From NCBI GenBank assembly GCA_027449125.1, contig DAIDME010000014.1:1-64000 (forward strand): a stretch of 64,000 nucleotides of DNA, read 5' to 3'. Positions 46,493 to 56,531 of this stretch are shown piece by piece. Under the pieces are notes generated by a model, which saw nothing but the letters and a program-made list of their open reading frames with translations, made no database searches and was not told the origin of the DNA. Positions within the stretch are counted from its first letter, which is position 1; each line of letters begins with the position of its first letter. Made by a program: the position numbers and the translations under genes. The DNA comes from Solirubrobacterales bacterium (GTDB taxonomy: Bacteria; Actinomycetota; Thermoleophilia; Solirubrobacterales; Solirubrobacteraceae).

Positions 46493-47818
46493 TCAGTCGC
46501 GCTCACCGTGCAGCAGGGCAGCGATGAGATGCATGGCCACCGTCGTCGAACGGTCGCGCACGGCTGCGCGGCCACCGGCGAGGCGCTCCGTCCGGATCAG
46601 CGAACGCAACCCCCCAAGGCTGGAGACGGCACCCTGCACCACCGCGAAGCAGACCATGCCCACGGGCTTATCGACGGTGCCGCCAGCTGGCCCGGCGACC
46701 CCCGTGATGCCCACCCCAACGGTGCACTCGAAGCGCTCACGCGCGCCGCGGGCCATGGCAAGAGCCACTTCCGGGGAGACCGCGCCGTGCTGGGCGATCA
46801 GCCCCGAGTCCACCCCCAGCACGGCCGCTTTGGCCGCGTTGCTGTAGACCACGGCACCGCCGACCAGGTATGCCGACGCTCCGGGACGCTCGGTCAGGCG
46901 TGCGGCCAGCAGGCCGCCTGTGCAGGACTCGGCCGCCGCGATCGTCTCACCGCCGGCCAGCAGAAGTGAAGCGACCTGCTCGTCGATCGTCCTGCCATCC
47001 CGCGAGAACAGCCGCGCGCCATGGCGCGCGGCCAGAAACGCGAGCAGCGTGTCGTAGTCGGCCTGCGCTCCCGGCTCGAAGCGCGTGGAGACCTCGATCT
47101 CGCCGCGCCGCAGGCAGGTCGTTATCTCGAGCGCATCCAGCGAGAGCCCGGCCTGCGCTGCGGACCGCAGGGTGGCAGCGATCTCAGCCTCGGGGAGACC
47201 GTAGAGACGCACGATCTCACGCCGGTACACGGTCGCGCCGCTGATCGCCGCCTTGAACGCCGCGGTGCCCACCGCCTCGCCCCACATCGGCTGGAGCTCG
47301 CTCGGCGGACCGGGCAGGACGACCACGGTCGGCCCGCCGGCGCCGTCTGCGGGGGGCACAACCAGACCCGGAGCCGTTCCCCGCGGGCTGAGCACCGTCG
47401 CCCCCTCGGGAACCATCGCCTGCTTGCGAGTCGCCAGGCGCAACGCCTCCCGATCGGCTTCGGGCCAGCGCTCTGAGACCGACGCCGTGATCTGTTCGAT
47501 CCGCGACTCGAGCGAAGCGTCCAGCAGCAGCTCGCGTCCAGCGAAGCTCGCAACCACCGCGGCGGTCAGATCATCGGCGGTGGGGCCCAGGCCGCCGCTG
47601 GTAACGATCAGCGCCAATCCCGAGGCGGCCATCTGCGCGAGTGCGTCGAGCAGATCCGCCGGACGGTCGCCCACCACCACGATCCGAGCCAGGTCGACCC
47701 CCAGCTCACGTAGCCGCTCAGACAGCCAAGGCCCGTTGCGGTCGCTGATGATGCCGGTCAGCACCTCGGTGCCGGTCACCAGCACACCGGCTCTGACAAC
47801 GGGCCTAGACCCCGACAC
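46493..47818 (-). CDS. cinA: CinA-family nicotinamide-nucleotide amidohydrolase
   Basis: [59 protein letters not shown]. Confidence 0.93.
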   Translation of the reverse strand: MSGSRPVVRAGVLVTGTEVLTGIISDRNGPWLSERLRELGVDLARIVVVGDRPADLLDALAQMAASGLALIVTSGGLGPTADDLTAAVVASFAGRELLLDASLESRIEQITASVSERWPEADREALRLATRKQAMVPEGATVLSPRGTAPGLVVPPADGAGGPTVVVLPGPPSELQPMWGEAVGTAAFKAAISGATVYRREIVRLYGLPEAEIAATLRSAAQAGLSLDALEITTCLRRGEIEVSTRFEPGAQADYDTLLAFLAARHGARLFSRDGRTIDEQVASLLLAGGETIAAAESCTGGLLAARLTERPGASAYLVGGAVVYSNAAKAAVLGVDSGLIAQHGAVSPEVALAMARGARERFECTVGVGITGVAGPAGGTVDKPVGMVCFAVVQGAVSSLGGLRSLIRTERLAGGRAAVRDRSTTVAMHLIAALLHGERD

Positions 47819-47845
47819 GGCGCCCCGAATCGCCCGAGCCGACTC

Positions 47846-48823
47846 TCACCCGCAGGTGAACGTGGACGGTGCCGGCTTCACGCCCGTGGGCGTGATCTCG
47901 AGGTTGGTCACCTGACCGCCGGTGACCGCGTAGGGCTTGCCGTTCGCGGTCAGCGTCACGCTCGTGTTACCGAGCGTCACCAGCAGTGTGCTGCTGCGCA
48001 GCTGCGGGATCGTCTGACCGGGGTAGTAGTCGACCGCGGGCATCAGCGGAGTGCCGGACTGGCCTTCCGCGCAGATCCACACCTTGGCCGTGGGCACGAT
48101 CGTCAGCGTGGCCTCCGCCGAATTGGTCGTGCTCGCGCCGGCGCCGTTGGTGGTAGTGCTCGAACCCGTCGTGGCTGTCGCGCCCGGCCCGGTCGCCGTC
48201 GTGCTCGACCCCGTCGTCGTGCTGCCCGCACCGGTGCCGGTCGTGGTCGAGCCGGCCCCGGTGGTCGTCTTTCGCCTGGCGCCCTTTGCCGGGGTGGTGT
48301 CTGTCCCGGTGCTCGACCCACCGGAGCGACCGCGGCGCTTGCCGCCGGTGCCGCCGTTCTTTCCGGCGCCGCCACCGCCGCCCGTGGCGGGTGCGATCGG
48401 GTTCCCCGCCGGAGCAGGGCTCCTGCCATGGCTGCCGATGACATAGAGCGCGGCGACGATCACGACAAGCGCGGCGACGATCACGCTGCGCGGCGAGAAC
48501 AGCATGGCGGCCAGCGCGCTCGGCGGCGTCGATCGCCGCTCCCGCTCGCGCACATTGCTTGTCATCGCCCTCACGTCGTGGTCGCTCGGCCGCTCGTAGC
48601 GGCGCTTGAACTCATCGACGATCAGCCGGCTGTCCAGACCGAGAAAGTCTCCGTAGGTCTTCAGGAAGCTCTTGACATACACCGGACCGGGGAGCAGATC
48701 CCACTCCTCGTTCTCGAGCGCACGCAGATACTTGGCACGGATCTTCGTGCCGACCTCAACCTCACTGATGTCGATGCGTGCGCGCATGCGCGCTTCACGC
48801 AGGGTCGAGCCGATCTCAGCCAT
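47846..48823 (-). CDS. rodZ: RodZ-like HTH-TM-DUF4115 protein with Gly/Ser/Thr-rich linker
   Basis: GSTLREARMRARIDISEVEVGTKIRAKYLRALENEEWDLLPGPVYVKSFLKTYGDFLGLD; one TM; GAGSTTTGTGAGSTTTGSSTTATG linker. Confidence 0.85.
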   Translation of the reverse strand: MAEIGSTLREARMRARIDISEVEVGTKIRAKYLRALENEEWDLLPGPVYVKSFLKTYGDFLGLDSRLIVDEFKRRYERPSDHDVRAMTSNVRERERRSTPPSALAAMLFSPRSVIVAALVVIVAALYVIGSHGRSPAPAGNPIAPATGGGGGAGKNGGTGGKRRGRSGGSSTGTDTTPAKGARRKTTTGAGSTTTGTGAGSTTTGSSTTATGPGATATTGSSTTTNGAGASTTNSAEATLTIVPTAKVWICAEGQSGTPLMPAVDYYPGQTIPQLRSSTLLVTLGNTSVTLTANGKPYAVTGGQVTNLEITPTGVKPAPSTFTCG

Positions 48824-48916
48824 AGCAGCAAGCGTACGACGCTAAGCGCCAGTTGGCCACCAGCGGCAGCCGATGCCCAGACCTGGTGGGCGAGATCATA
48901 GCTCAGCGAATCTGAG

Positions 48917-51628
48917 CTATCCAGTCGCGTCCGTGCCCGCCGGCGCCTGCGACGGATCGTGCTCGCCGTCGTGCGGGTCTGTGAAGGCCGCCTCGGCCTC
49001 AGTCTGGCGCTCACGCTCGACGACGCGTGCGCCGCCACGCCCCTGTCCCCCACCATCTGCAAGCGCGACCAGGATCCGTGGCACGTCGGCCTCGCTGATC
49101 AGAACCTGTCGCGGCTTGGAGCCCTCGTAGCCGGAGATGATCCCGCGCCGCTCGAGCATGTCGATCAGCCGTCCAGCGCGCGTGTAGCCGAGCCGCAGCC
49201 GTCGCTGGAGCATCGACGTGGACGCCGTGCCCATCGATGCGACCAGGCTGATCGCCTCCTCCAGCAGCGGGTCCTCGTCGGGGTCGAAGCCGTCGTCCGG
49301 CCCCGAGCCCGCGCTCTCCTCCTCGTTCGGCTCAACCTCCTCGAGCAGCTCCTCCCGCAGCTCCGGCTCGCCCTGACGCCGCCAGGCCTCGGTCAGCTCG
49401 GCGATCTGCTCTTCGTCGATGTAGGCACCCTGAATGCGCTGCAGCTTGTTGGTGCCAACCGGCGAGAACAGCATGTCGCCCTGACCGAGCAGCGACTCGG
49501 CGCCGTTCTGGTCGAGGATCACGCGCGAGTCGGTCTGGCTCGAGACGGCGAACGCGATCCGCGAGGGGACGTTGGCCTTGATCATCCCGGTGATCACGTC
49601 CACGCGCGGCGACTGCGTCGCCAGCACCAGGTGGATGCCGACCGCACGCGCCTTCTGGGCCAGGCGGATGATCGAGTCCTCGACGTCGGCAGGGGCGACC
49701 ATCATCAGGTCGGCAAGCTCGTCGATCACGCACAGGATGTATGGCAGGGCGGGCTGGCCACGCCCCTCCAGCACCCGGTTGAGCTCGGGCAGCGAGCGCG
49801 TGCGCGCAAGCGACATCGTCCCGTAGCGCTGCTCCATCTCGCGCACCAGGTTCTGGAGCGCGTTGGCGGCCATCTTCGGGTTGGTGATGACCGGCGTCAG
49901 GAGGTGCGGAATCGACTCGTAGTGATTGAGCTCCACCTGCTTGGGGTCGACCAGCACCAATCGCACCTCGTGCGGAGTGGCGCGCAGCAGCACCGAGGAG
50001 AGCATCGCGTTCACACAGGCGGACTTGCCCGCCCCGGTGGTCCCGGCAACCAGCAGGTGCGGCATCTTCGCGAGGTCCGCGCCCACCGGTCGCCCGCCGA
50101 TGTCCTTGCCGAGCCAGACCGTGAGTGGCGACCAGTCGGCCGGCGGCTCCTGGAAGACGTCACCGAGGTGCACGATCCGACGGCGCTGGTTTGGCACCTC
50201 CACGCCGACCGCCGTCTTACCGGGAATCGGCGCGAGGATGCGGATGTCGATCGCCGCGAGCGCGTAGGCGAGGTCATCCTTGAGACCTGCCACCTTTGAC
50301 ATCTTGGTGCCGGGAGCGAGGCGGATCTCGTAGCGCGTGATGTGCGGGCCGCTCACCTGCCCCACCACCTTCGCCTCGATCCCGAAGTGGCCGAGCGCCT
50401 CGACCAGCGCCTTGGCAGTCTGCGCCTGACCGGTCGTGTCGGGCTTTGCCGCCTCGCCGGTCGAGCGCACGAGAAAGCGTGCCGGCGGCACGCGCCAGAT
50501 GAAGCCGGGGTCGTCTGTGACCGAGGCGCGGTAGCGCCCCGCCGGGGTCAGCTCGCTGGCGTCGACGGCGCGCGCCGGCCCCGCCGGCCGGGCGCCTGGC
50601 TCGTCCTCATCAGCCGCGTCCGCTCCGGGCTCATAGTTGATCGCATCCATCTCGCCGGTCTCGCTGTCGCTCTGGTCGAAGCGCACGAACTCGTCGAATT
50701 CGCGTGGGGCCAGCGGTTCGAGCTCGGCGGCGGCGTCGCCGCCGACGCTGAAGCTGCGCTGGCCGTCAGGGTCCTCGTAGATCCCGAGCGTCGCCCCCGC
50801 GCCGCCCGTCGCGCGCACCACCAGATCGTGCTGTGTGTCCTCGGGAACGACCAGCGGCGGCTCGACGTCACCGTCGCCATGCCCGCCGTGGCGCATCCGC
50901 TCCGCGCGAAGCTCAGCCCTGCGCGTGGCGCTGTGAATCCCCGAGCCGCGGTGCAGCGCCAGCGCATGCCGGTGACTCCAGTTCAGCGCCGAGGCGAACG
51001 TGGCGCCGCTCAGCAGGATCACACCGGCGAGCAGCAGGAACACGGCGAGGATGTCCGCGCCCGCGCCGGAGAGCAGGTGCGCGGCGACGTAGTACTCAAC
51101 CCCGCCCAGCAGCCCACCGCGCGGCTGCACGACAGACGCGGCCCAGGACCCCCGCGTCGGCGTCGCACCCGGCCCGAACAGGCCCGCGGCGAACGCGAGC
51201 GCCAGCGCCGCCAGCAGCAACAGCGAGCCGCTGCGCAGTGGTCGCGAGGCGGGCGCAAGCTCGATGTCGCGGGCGAGCACCCGCAGGCCACCCAGCACCA
51301 AGCCGATCGGAGCCAGATAGGCAAGCCGCCCGCCGAGCAGCTCGAGCAAGTTCATCACTCCGTGCCCGAGCGAGCCCCCCGCCCAGACGCCGTAGGCCAC
51401 CCCACCCAGGAAGATGCCCACCGCCACCAGCGCCAACGCCAGCACGTCGATCTGCGCCGGCTCGAGGTCACGCAGCCGCCGCAGCGCGGGGCGGCTGGCG
51501 ACCAGCGAACGCCGCGCGCGCGTCGGCGGGGCGCTTCTCCTCCCGCTGCTGGCCCGCTGGCCAGCAGCGGACCTACCGCGCTTGGCGGGCTGCTTGCTGT
51601 TGCGCTTGGCGGTGCGGGCGGCAGCCAT
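48917..51628 (-). CDS. ftsK: DNA translocase FtsK
   Basis: 4-TM N-terminus; LLVAGTTGAGKSACVNAMLSSVLLRATP; TQSPRVDVITGMIKANVPSRIAFAVSS; C-terminal gamma winged helix. Confidence 0.95.
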   Translation of the reverse strand: MAAARTAKRNSKQPAKRGRSAAGQRASSGRRSAPPTRARRSLVASRPALRRLRDLEPAQIDVLALALVAVGIFLGGVAYGVWAGGSLGHGVMNLLELLGGRLAYLAPIGLVLGGLRVLARDIELAPASRPLRSGSLLLLAALALAFAAGLFGPGATPTRGSWAASVVQPRGGLLGGVEYYVAAHLLSGAGADILAVFLLLAGVILLSGATFASALNWSHRHALALHRGSGIHSATRRAELRAERMRHGGHGDGDVEPPLVVPEDTQHDLVVRATGGAGATLGIYEDPDGQRSFSVGGDAAAELEPLAPREFDEFVRFDQSDSETGEMDAINYEPGADAADEDEPGARPAGPARAVDASELTPAGRYRASVTDDPGFIWRVPPARFLVRSTGEAAKPDTTGQAQTAKALVEALGHFGIEAKVVGQVSGPHITRYEIRLAPGTKMSKVAGLKDDLAYALAAIDIRILAPIPGKTAVGVEVPNQRRRIVHLGDVFQEPPADWSPLTVWLGKDIGGRPVGADLAKMPHLLVAGTTGAGKSACVNAMLSSVLLRATPHEVRLVLVDPKQVELNHYESIPHLLTPVITNPKMAANALQNLVREMEQRYGTMSLARTRSLPELNRVLEGRGQPALPYILCVIDELADLMMVAPADVEDSIIRLAQKARAVGIHLVLATQSPRVDVITGMIKANVPSRIAFAVSSQTDSRVILDQNGAESLLGQGDMLFSPVGTNKLQRIQGAYIDEEQIAELTEAWRRQGEPELREELLEEVEPNEEESAGSGPDDGFDPDEDPLLEEAISLVASMGTASTSMLQRRLRLGYTRAGRLIDMLERRGIISGYEGSKPRQVLISEADVPRILVALADGGGQGRGGARVVERERQTEAEAAFTDPHDGEHDPSQAPAGTDATG

Positions 51629-51688
51629 GGTCCGAACAGGCTCTAATTCGCGCTCGGGCGCACAACCCCTGCCTGCGACACTCTGGCG

Positions 51689-52231
51689 ATGGCGACCGGC
51701 GTGGCGATCCTGGCGGGCGGCGCGGGCAGCCGTATCGGTGGCGACAAGGCACTCGTCGAGCTGGCCGGCCGGCCGCTGATCGCCTACCCGCTGGAGGCCG
51801 CGGCCGGCGCGGGCCTGCAGGCCGTGGTGGTCGCCAAGCGCGGCACGCGCCTGCCTGCGCTGCGCGTGCCGGTACTGCTCGAGCCTGACCTGCCGCTGCA
51901 TCCCCTGCTCGGCGTCGTCACCGCGCTCGCCTCCTTCGCGACGGTGATCGCGCTCCCCTGCGACATGCCCTTCGTCGACGGCCCCGCGCTGACGGCGCTG
52001 GCGGCGATGCCGGCGCAGCTCGCGACGCTGCTCCCCGGCGAGCCGTTCCCCTCGCTGTACCGGCGCGCAGCCCTGCCGGCCCTGCGCGCGGCCCTGCGAG
52101 ACGGCCGCTCGTTGCGCGCGCTGCACGCGCGGTCTGCGCACGCGCGGACCGCGGGCGATCCGCTGCTCACCTTCAGCGTGAACACGCGGGCGGACCTGGC
52201 GCTCGCGCTGGCGCGGCTCAGGCCGCGTTGA
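51689..52231 (+). CDS. mobA: Molybdenum cofactor guanylyltransferase MobA
   Basis: GVAILAGGAGSRIGGDKALVELAGRPLI; LPCDMPFVDGPAL; FSVNTRADLALA. Confidence 0.88.
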   Translation: MATGVAILAGGAGSRIGGDKALVELAGRPLIAYPLEAAAGAGLQAVVVAKRGTRLPALRVPVLLEPDLPLHPLLGVVTALASFATVIALPCDMPFVDGPALTALAAMPAQLATLLPGEPFPSLYRRAALPALRAALRDGRSLRALHARSAHARTAGDPLLTFSVNTRADLALALARLRPR

Positions 52232-52430
52232 CCCGCTCGGCGGCGGCGAGCAGTGCGTCAGCGGAGGCACCCGCGCAGCCCGCCACCCAGCAGGCCAGTG
52301 GGGCCGCCGTCCGCTCGGAGCTGTGCGCGGCGACACCCGCCAGCGCCAGCAGCTGCTCGACCTGCTCCGGCGTGGGCGGCGCCACCCCGAGCTGCGCCGC
52401 GAACGCGGCGATCCATGCGTCTCGTTCCAT
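52218..52430 (-). CDS. DUF6457-like small protein
   Basis: MERDAWIAAFAAQLGVAPPTPEQVEQLLALAGVAAHSSERTAAPLACWVAGCAG. Confidence 0.65.
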   Translation of the reverse strand: MERDAWIAAFAAQLGVAPPTPEQVEQLLALAGVAAHSSERTAAPLACWVAGCAGASADALLAAAERVNAA

Positions 52431-52487
52431 GGGCGGAGCATACCCGTGCGCGACTACAATCACCTTGGGTCCGGTTCGTAGCTCGCC

Positions 52488-53438
52488 ATGTCCACCACAG
52501 AAGCCCCGCAGACACTCGAGCGGCCAGACCCGCGCAGGCGTGAGCGCTCATCCGTGGTGGAGGGCGAGATCACGGCAACCGTGCGCTTGGTCAGGCTGCT
52601 GATCACCGGCCTGATCCTCGCCGCCGTGGTGGCCGGGATCGTCCGAGGGTTCACCACACCGGCGAGCGGCAGGGCCGCGATTCTCGACGGCCTCTACGTG
52701 ACCGAGGCCTCGCTGGCTGCGATCCTGATCCTGCTCGGCAGCCTCGTCGAGGGCTTTGGCTTCGGGCTGTCACTCGGCACGCAGTGGCCCTACACGCGCA
52801 ACATCCTAGTGCTGCTGATCGAGGGCGACCCGGAGGCGGCGCACCGGATCGTGGCGACGCTGGTGGGCATCATCGCCGTGGCGCTGGTCGTGCTCGCGCC
52901 GGGCTCCGCCACGATCAGCGGACTGGTGCTGATCGTCCTCACGGCGCTGCTCGGGATCGGCACCCTGCACGTGCTCGCCGGCCGGCTGCCGTCGGTGGTG
53001 CACGGCGTGCACGGTCTGCTGGCCTACGGAGTGTTCCTCTGCTACCTGAGCGTGCTGCTGATCTCAGGCGTCCACTTCTGGTCGTTTCTGGGCAGCACGG
53101 TGCCGCTGCACGCGCTGCTCCTGACGATCTTCCTCGGTGGCATGACGACCGGCCAGCGTGGCTTCGGCAAGGCGATCGGCGCCTTTGACTGGCCGCGCAG
53201 CTCACCACAGGCGGTGATGATCATCCACCTGCTGTCGGCGCTCGCGGTTGTGGCCACGCTCGCTTCGCTGATGCCGCACTACCCGGTCGCGCTGTACATC
53301 GCCGTCGGGCAGATGTGCGTGGGCTTCCTGCTCTTCCAAGCCGTCAACCTGAGGCCCAAGAGCCCCGGGATCCTCGTGGCCCTCCACCAGCTGGTGGCGC
53401 TCTCGATCGCGGTGGCGGTCGTGGCGGCCGTCCACTAG
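52488..53438 (+). CDS. Polytopic membrane protein, CtaA/COX15-like or cytochrome-b-like (inference)
   Basis: About 8 TM helices with recurrent intramembrane His: AAHRIVATLVGI, IIHLLSALAVVATL, VALHQLVALSIAVAVV. Confidence 0.5.
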   Translation: MSTTEAPQTLERPDPRRRERSSVVEGEITATVRLVRLLITGLILAAVVAGIVRGFTTPASGRAAILDGLYVTEASLAAILILLGSLVEGFGFGLSLGTQWPYTRNILVLLIEGDPEAAHRIVATLVGIIAVALVVLAPGSATISGLVLIVLTALLGIGTLHVLAGRLPSVVHGVHGLLAYGVFLCYLSVLLISGVHFWSFLGSTVPLHALLLTIFLGGMTTGQRGFGKAIGAFDWPRSSPQAVMIIHLLSALAVVATLASLMPHYPVALYIAVGQMCVGFLLFQAVNLRPKSPGILVALHQLVALSIAVAVVAAVH

Positions 53439-53481
53439 GCAGGGTCGCGGCCGCCCGAGCCTCTCCGATCCGGGGCGCGAT

Positions 53482-54312
53482 ATGCACGCAGCATCGCCAA
53501 ACTTCGCCACCGAGATCGCGCCGGGTGAGGTTGCGCCCGGCTCGCTGCGGACGGTCGTGCACGACCACGGCAGCGACACGGTCGCGGTCGAGGAGCCACT
53601 CGAGGTACGCGTTGACGGCGAGCCGCTCGCGGTGACGATGCGCACCCCCGGCAACGACGAGGAGCTCGCGCTCGGCTTCCTCTACGGTGAGGGTCTGATC
53701 GACGGCCCGCGCGCCGTGGGCCTCACCGACGATCTGGCGAACAACACGGTCGTCGTGGCCGGCCCTCTGAGCCGGCGGCCGTCCACCCGCAACTTCTACA
53801 CCAGCTCATCGTGCGGGGTGTGTGGCAAGGGCGCGATCGAGGAGGTCACCGTCAGCTGCGACGTGCTGCCGGCGTGGCGCGGCACGCGGCTGGAGCGGGA
53901 GCTTCTGGCCGACCTTCCCAACCGCCTGGTGCAGCCCGGCTTCGCCCGCACGGGCGGACTGCACGCCACCGGCCTGTTCGACTCGGGCGGGCGGCTGCTC
54001 TGCGTCCGCGAGGACGTTGGCCGGCACAACGCCATGGACAAGGTGATCGGCTGGGCGCTCGCCGCCGGCCTCCTGCCGCTGCGTGAGCGCATCCTCTGCG
54101 TCAGCGGCCGGCTCTCGTTCGAGCTGGTGCAGAAGGCCGCCGTCGCCGGCGCGCCGGTGCTGGTGGGCGTGGGCGCTCCGACTTCACTGGCGGTCGAGCT
54201 CGCCCGCGACCGCAACCTGACGCTGTGCGGCTTTGCGCGCAGCGGGCACATGAACGTCTACACGGGTGCCGAGCGGCTGAAAGCGTCTGTAAAGACTCTC
54301 GAAGAGTCTTGA
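53482..54312 (+). CDS. fdhD: FdhD, formate dehydrogenase accessory sulfurtransferase
   Basis: TPGNDEELALGFLYGEGLI; SSSCGVCGKGAIEEV; REDVGRHNAMDKVIGWAL. Confidence 0.93.
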   Translation: MHAASPNFATEIAPGEVAPGSLRTVVHDHGSDTVAVEEPLEVRVDGEPLAVTMRTPGNDEELALGFLYGEGLIDGPRAVGLTDDLANNTVVVAGPLSRRPSTRNFYTSSSCGVCGKGAIEEVTVSCDVLPAWRGTRLERELLADLPNRLVQPGFARTGGLHATGLFDSGGRLLCVREDVGRHNAMDKVIGWALAAGLLPLRERILCVSGRLSFELVQKAAVAGAPVLVGVGAPTSLAVELARDRNLTLCGFARSGHMNVYTGAERLKASVKTLEES

Positions 54313-54339
54313 CAGTCCGTCGTGCTCTGGGCTTACCAT
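54292..54339 (+). promoter_or_regulatory. Promoter with inverted repeat for the two-component operon
   Basis: AAGACTCT-CGA-AGAGTCTT (54292-54310) abutting TTGACA (54309-54314); TANNNT-type TACCAT at 54334-54339; ATG at 54350. Confidence 0.55.
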
Positions 54340-54349
54340 CTGGAGCGCG

Positions 54350-55045
54350 ATGAGCGTAGCGACCGATTTTGAGCGTCCGGCGCGTGTGCTGGTCGTCGAG
54401 GACGACGACGCCATCTCGCAGGTGCTGCAGCGATCGCTGCGCATGGAGGGCTATGACGTGCGCCTGGCCGGCGACGGCTTGGCCGCGCTCGACGAGGCGC
54501 ACTCGTTTCTGCCGGACCTCGTGATCCTCGACCTCGGGCTGCCCAAGCTCGACGGGCTGGAGGTCGCAAAGACGCTGCGCGAGGCCGACGACGTGCCGAT
54601 CCTGATGCTGACCGCCAGGGACGCGGTCGAGTCGCGGGTCGAGGGCCTCGACGCCGGCGCCGACGACTATCTGGTCAAGCCGTTTGAGCGCCAGGAGCTG
54701 CTGGCACGGCTGCGGGCGCTGCTGCGCCGCCGGCCGCCGCGCGGGCAGGCGTCGATCACCGTCGGCGACCTGCGCCTGAACCCCGACACGCACGAGGTCC
54801 TGCGCGGTGAGCGCGCGCTGGATCTGACCCAGCGCGAGTTCGAGCTGCTCGAGTACCTGATGCGCAACGAGCGGATCGTGGTCTCACGCCAGCGGTTGCT
54901 CGATGAGGTCTGGGGGTATGACCCGTTTTCGATGACGAACACGATCGAGGTGTTCGTTTCCAATCTGCGGCGTAAATTGGAGGCTGGTGGCGAACCTCGG
55001 CTCCTACATACGATCCGCGGCGCGGGCTACGTTCTTCGCGTATAG
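54350..55045 (+). CDS. OmpR-family response regulator (MprA-like)
   Basis: VLVVEDDDAISQVLQRSLRMEGYDV; DLVILDLGLPKLDG; LVKPFERQELLARL; winged-helix HTIRGAGYVLRV. Confidence 0.93.
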   Translation: MSVATDFERPARVLVVEDDDAISQVLQRSLRMEGYDVRLAGDGLAALDEAHSFLPDLVILDLGLPKLDGLEVAKTLREADDVPILMLTARDAVESRVEGLDAGADDYLVKPFERQELLARLRALLRRRPPRGQASITVGDLRLNPDTHEVLRGERALDLTQREFELLEYLMRNERIVVSRQRLLDEVWGYDPFSMTNTIEVFVSNLRRKLEAGGEPRLLHTIRGAGYVLRV

Positions 55046-56531
55046 GCGCGTTCCTGTCCGCTGGCGGTTGAGCGGCGGCTCGGCCGCGCTCACGTTCGTG
55101 ATCCTGGCCGGCGTCGCCGGCGTCACCGACGTGCTCACCGACCGCCACGTCAGCAACGCCTTCTACCAGCAGCAGCAGGGCAACGCCCAGCAGTTCGCCA
55201 CCGAGATCCTGCCTCGCACGCTCCCCGGCTCGCCCACCGGCGTCGACTGCAGCGCCGCGATCACGCAGTTCGGGCAGGACACGGCGGCGCAGATCCGCCT
55301 CTTCACCCGCTCGGGCAGGCTGCTCTGCTCCTCGCAGCTGAGCGCGAGCCTGGTTCCGGTCAACGCCCCCGGCTTCCGCGCGCCCAGGCACGCCAACGCG
55401 AGCTACGTCGAGGGCGGCTTCCACGTCGACACCCAGCTCGTGCAGATAAAGCCGCACGGCCATGCGCTGATGCTCTACGCCGAGCCGCTGTCGAACCTGA
55501 ACGAGACGATCAGCGGGATCCGCGTCTACCTCACCGGAGGGGTCCTGGTCGGCACGCTGCTCGCGCTGCTGGCGGGGCTGCTGGTCGCCGAGCGCGCGAT
55601 GCGGCCCGTCGTCGAGCTGACCGAGACCGCCCGCGAGATCGAGCGCACCAGGGACCCGACGCTGCGCATCCCGCAACCGGAGGCAGACGACGAGGTCGCG
55701 GACCTGGCGCGCACGCTGGAGTCGATGCTGGGCGCGCTGGATGCCGCCCGCAACGAGAGCGAGACGGCGCTGCGACGCCAGCGCGAGTTCGTCGCCGACG
55801 CCTCACACGAGCTGCGCACACCACTCACGAGCGTGCTCGCCAACCTCGAGCTGCTCGCCGACGAGCTGGACGGTGAGCAGGCGGACTCGGCCAAGTCGGC
55901 GCTGCGCTCGACCAGGCGGATGCGTCGGCTCGTGGCCGACCTGCTGCTGCTCGCCCGCGCCGATGTGGGCCGCCAGCAGCCACGACGCCTAACCGATCTC
56001 GCCGCGCACCTTACCGACGCCGCCGCCGAGCTCGGGCCGGGCACCGACGACCACGAGATCACGATCGACCCCAAACCCGCGCCTGTGGACGGCCTCGGTG
56101 ACGACCTGCACCGGCTGATCCTGAACCTGCTGGAGAATGCGCGCAGCCACACGCCACCAGGGACGCGCATCACGGCGTCGAGCGGCGTCCGCGACGGGCA
56201 TCCGTTCCTGGTCGTCGAGGATGACGGCCCCGGCATCGATCCGCGGCTGCAGCGGCGCGTCTTTGAGCGCTTCGTCCGCGGCGGTGGCGACACCGGCTCG
56301 CGCGGCACGGGCCTCGGCCTGGCGATCGTGGATGCCGTTGCGAGCGCTCACGGTGCCAGCGTGCGCATGACCTCGCTGCCGGAGCTGCACGGCACGCGCT
56401 TCGAGGTCATCTTTCCCGTCAGCGCCACCGGTGAGGTTGACGCGGCGTTGCCCGCGACGGCCGAGTTCGAGGTGGCTCAGACCTCGACCACAACCGGCAG
56501 GACCATCGGGCGCCGCCGCAACCGGTCGTAG
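54987..56531 (+). CDS. Sensor histidine kinase (HAMP, HisKA, HATPase_c)
   Basis: FVADASHELRTPLTSVLANLELL; LILNLLENARSHTP; VEDDGPGID; GTGLGLAIVDAVASAHG; overlaps the regulator gene. Confidence 0.92.
   Translation: MANLGSYIRSAARATFFAYRRVPVRWRLSGGSAALTFVILAGVAGVTDVLTDRHVSNAFYQQQQGNAQQFATEILPRTLPGSPTGVDCSAAITQFGQDTAAQIRLFTRSGRLLCSSQLSASLVPVNAPGFRAPRHANASYVEGGFHVDTQLVQIKPHGHALMLYAEPLSNLNETISGIRVYLTGGVLVGTLLALLAGLLVAERAMRPVVELTETAREIERTRDPTLRIPQPEADDEVADLARTLESMLGALDAARNESETALRRQREFVADASHELRTPLTSVLANLELLADELDGEQADSAKSALRSTRRMRRLVADLLLLARADVGRQQPRRLTDLAAHLTDAAAELGPGTDDHEITIDPKPAPVDGLGDDLHRLILNLLENARSHTPPGTRITASSGVRDGHPFLVVEDDGPGIDPRLQRRVFERFVRGGGDTGSRGTGLGLAIVDAVASAHGASVRMTSLPELHGTRFEVIFPVSATGEVDAALPATAEFEVAQTSTTTGRTIGRRRNRS

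Noticed and set aside
48100-48400. Microsatellite-like repetitive DNA
   Set aside because: It is the in-frame Thr/Gly/Ser linker of the RodZ-like protein, not intergenic repeat DNA.
48959-50299. 446-aa + strand ORF
   Set aside because: Antisense to ftsK; low-information His/Gln/Arg-rich composition.
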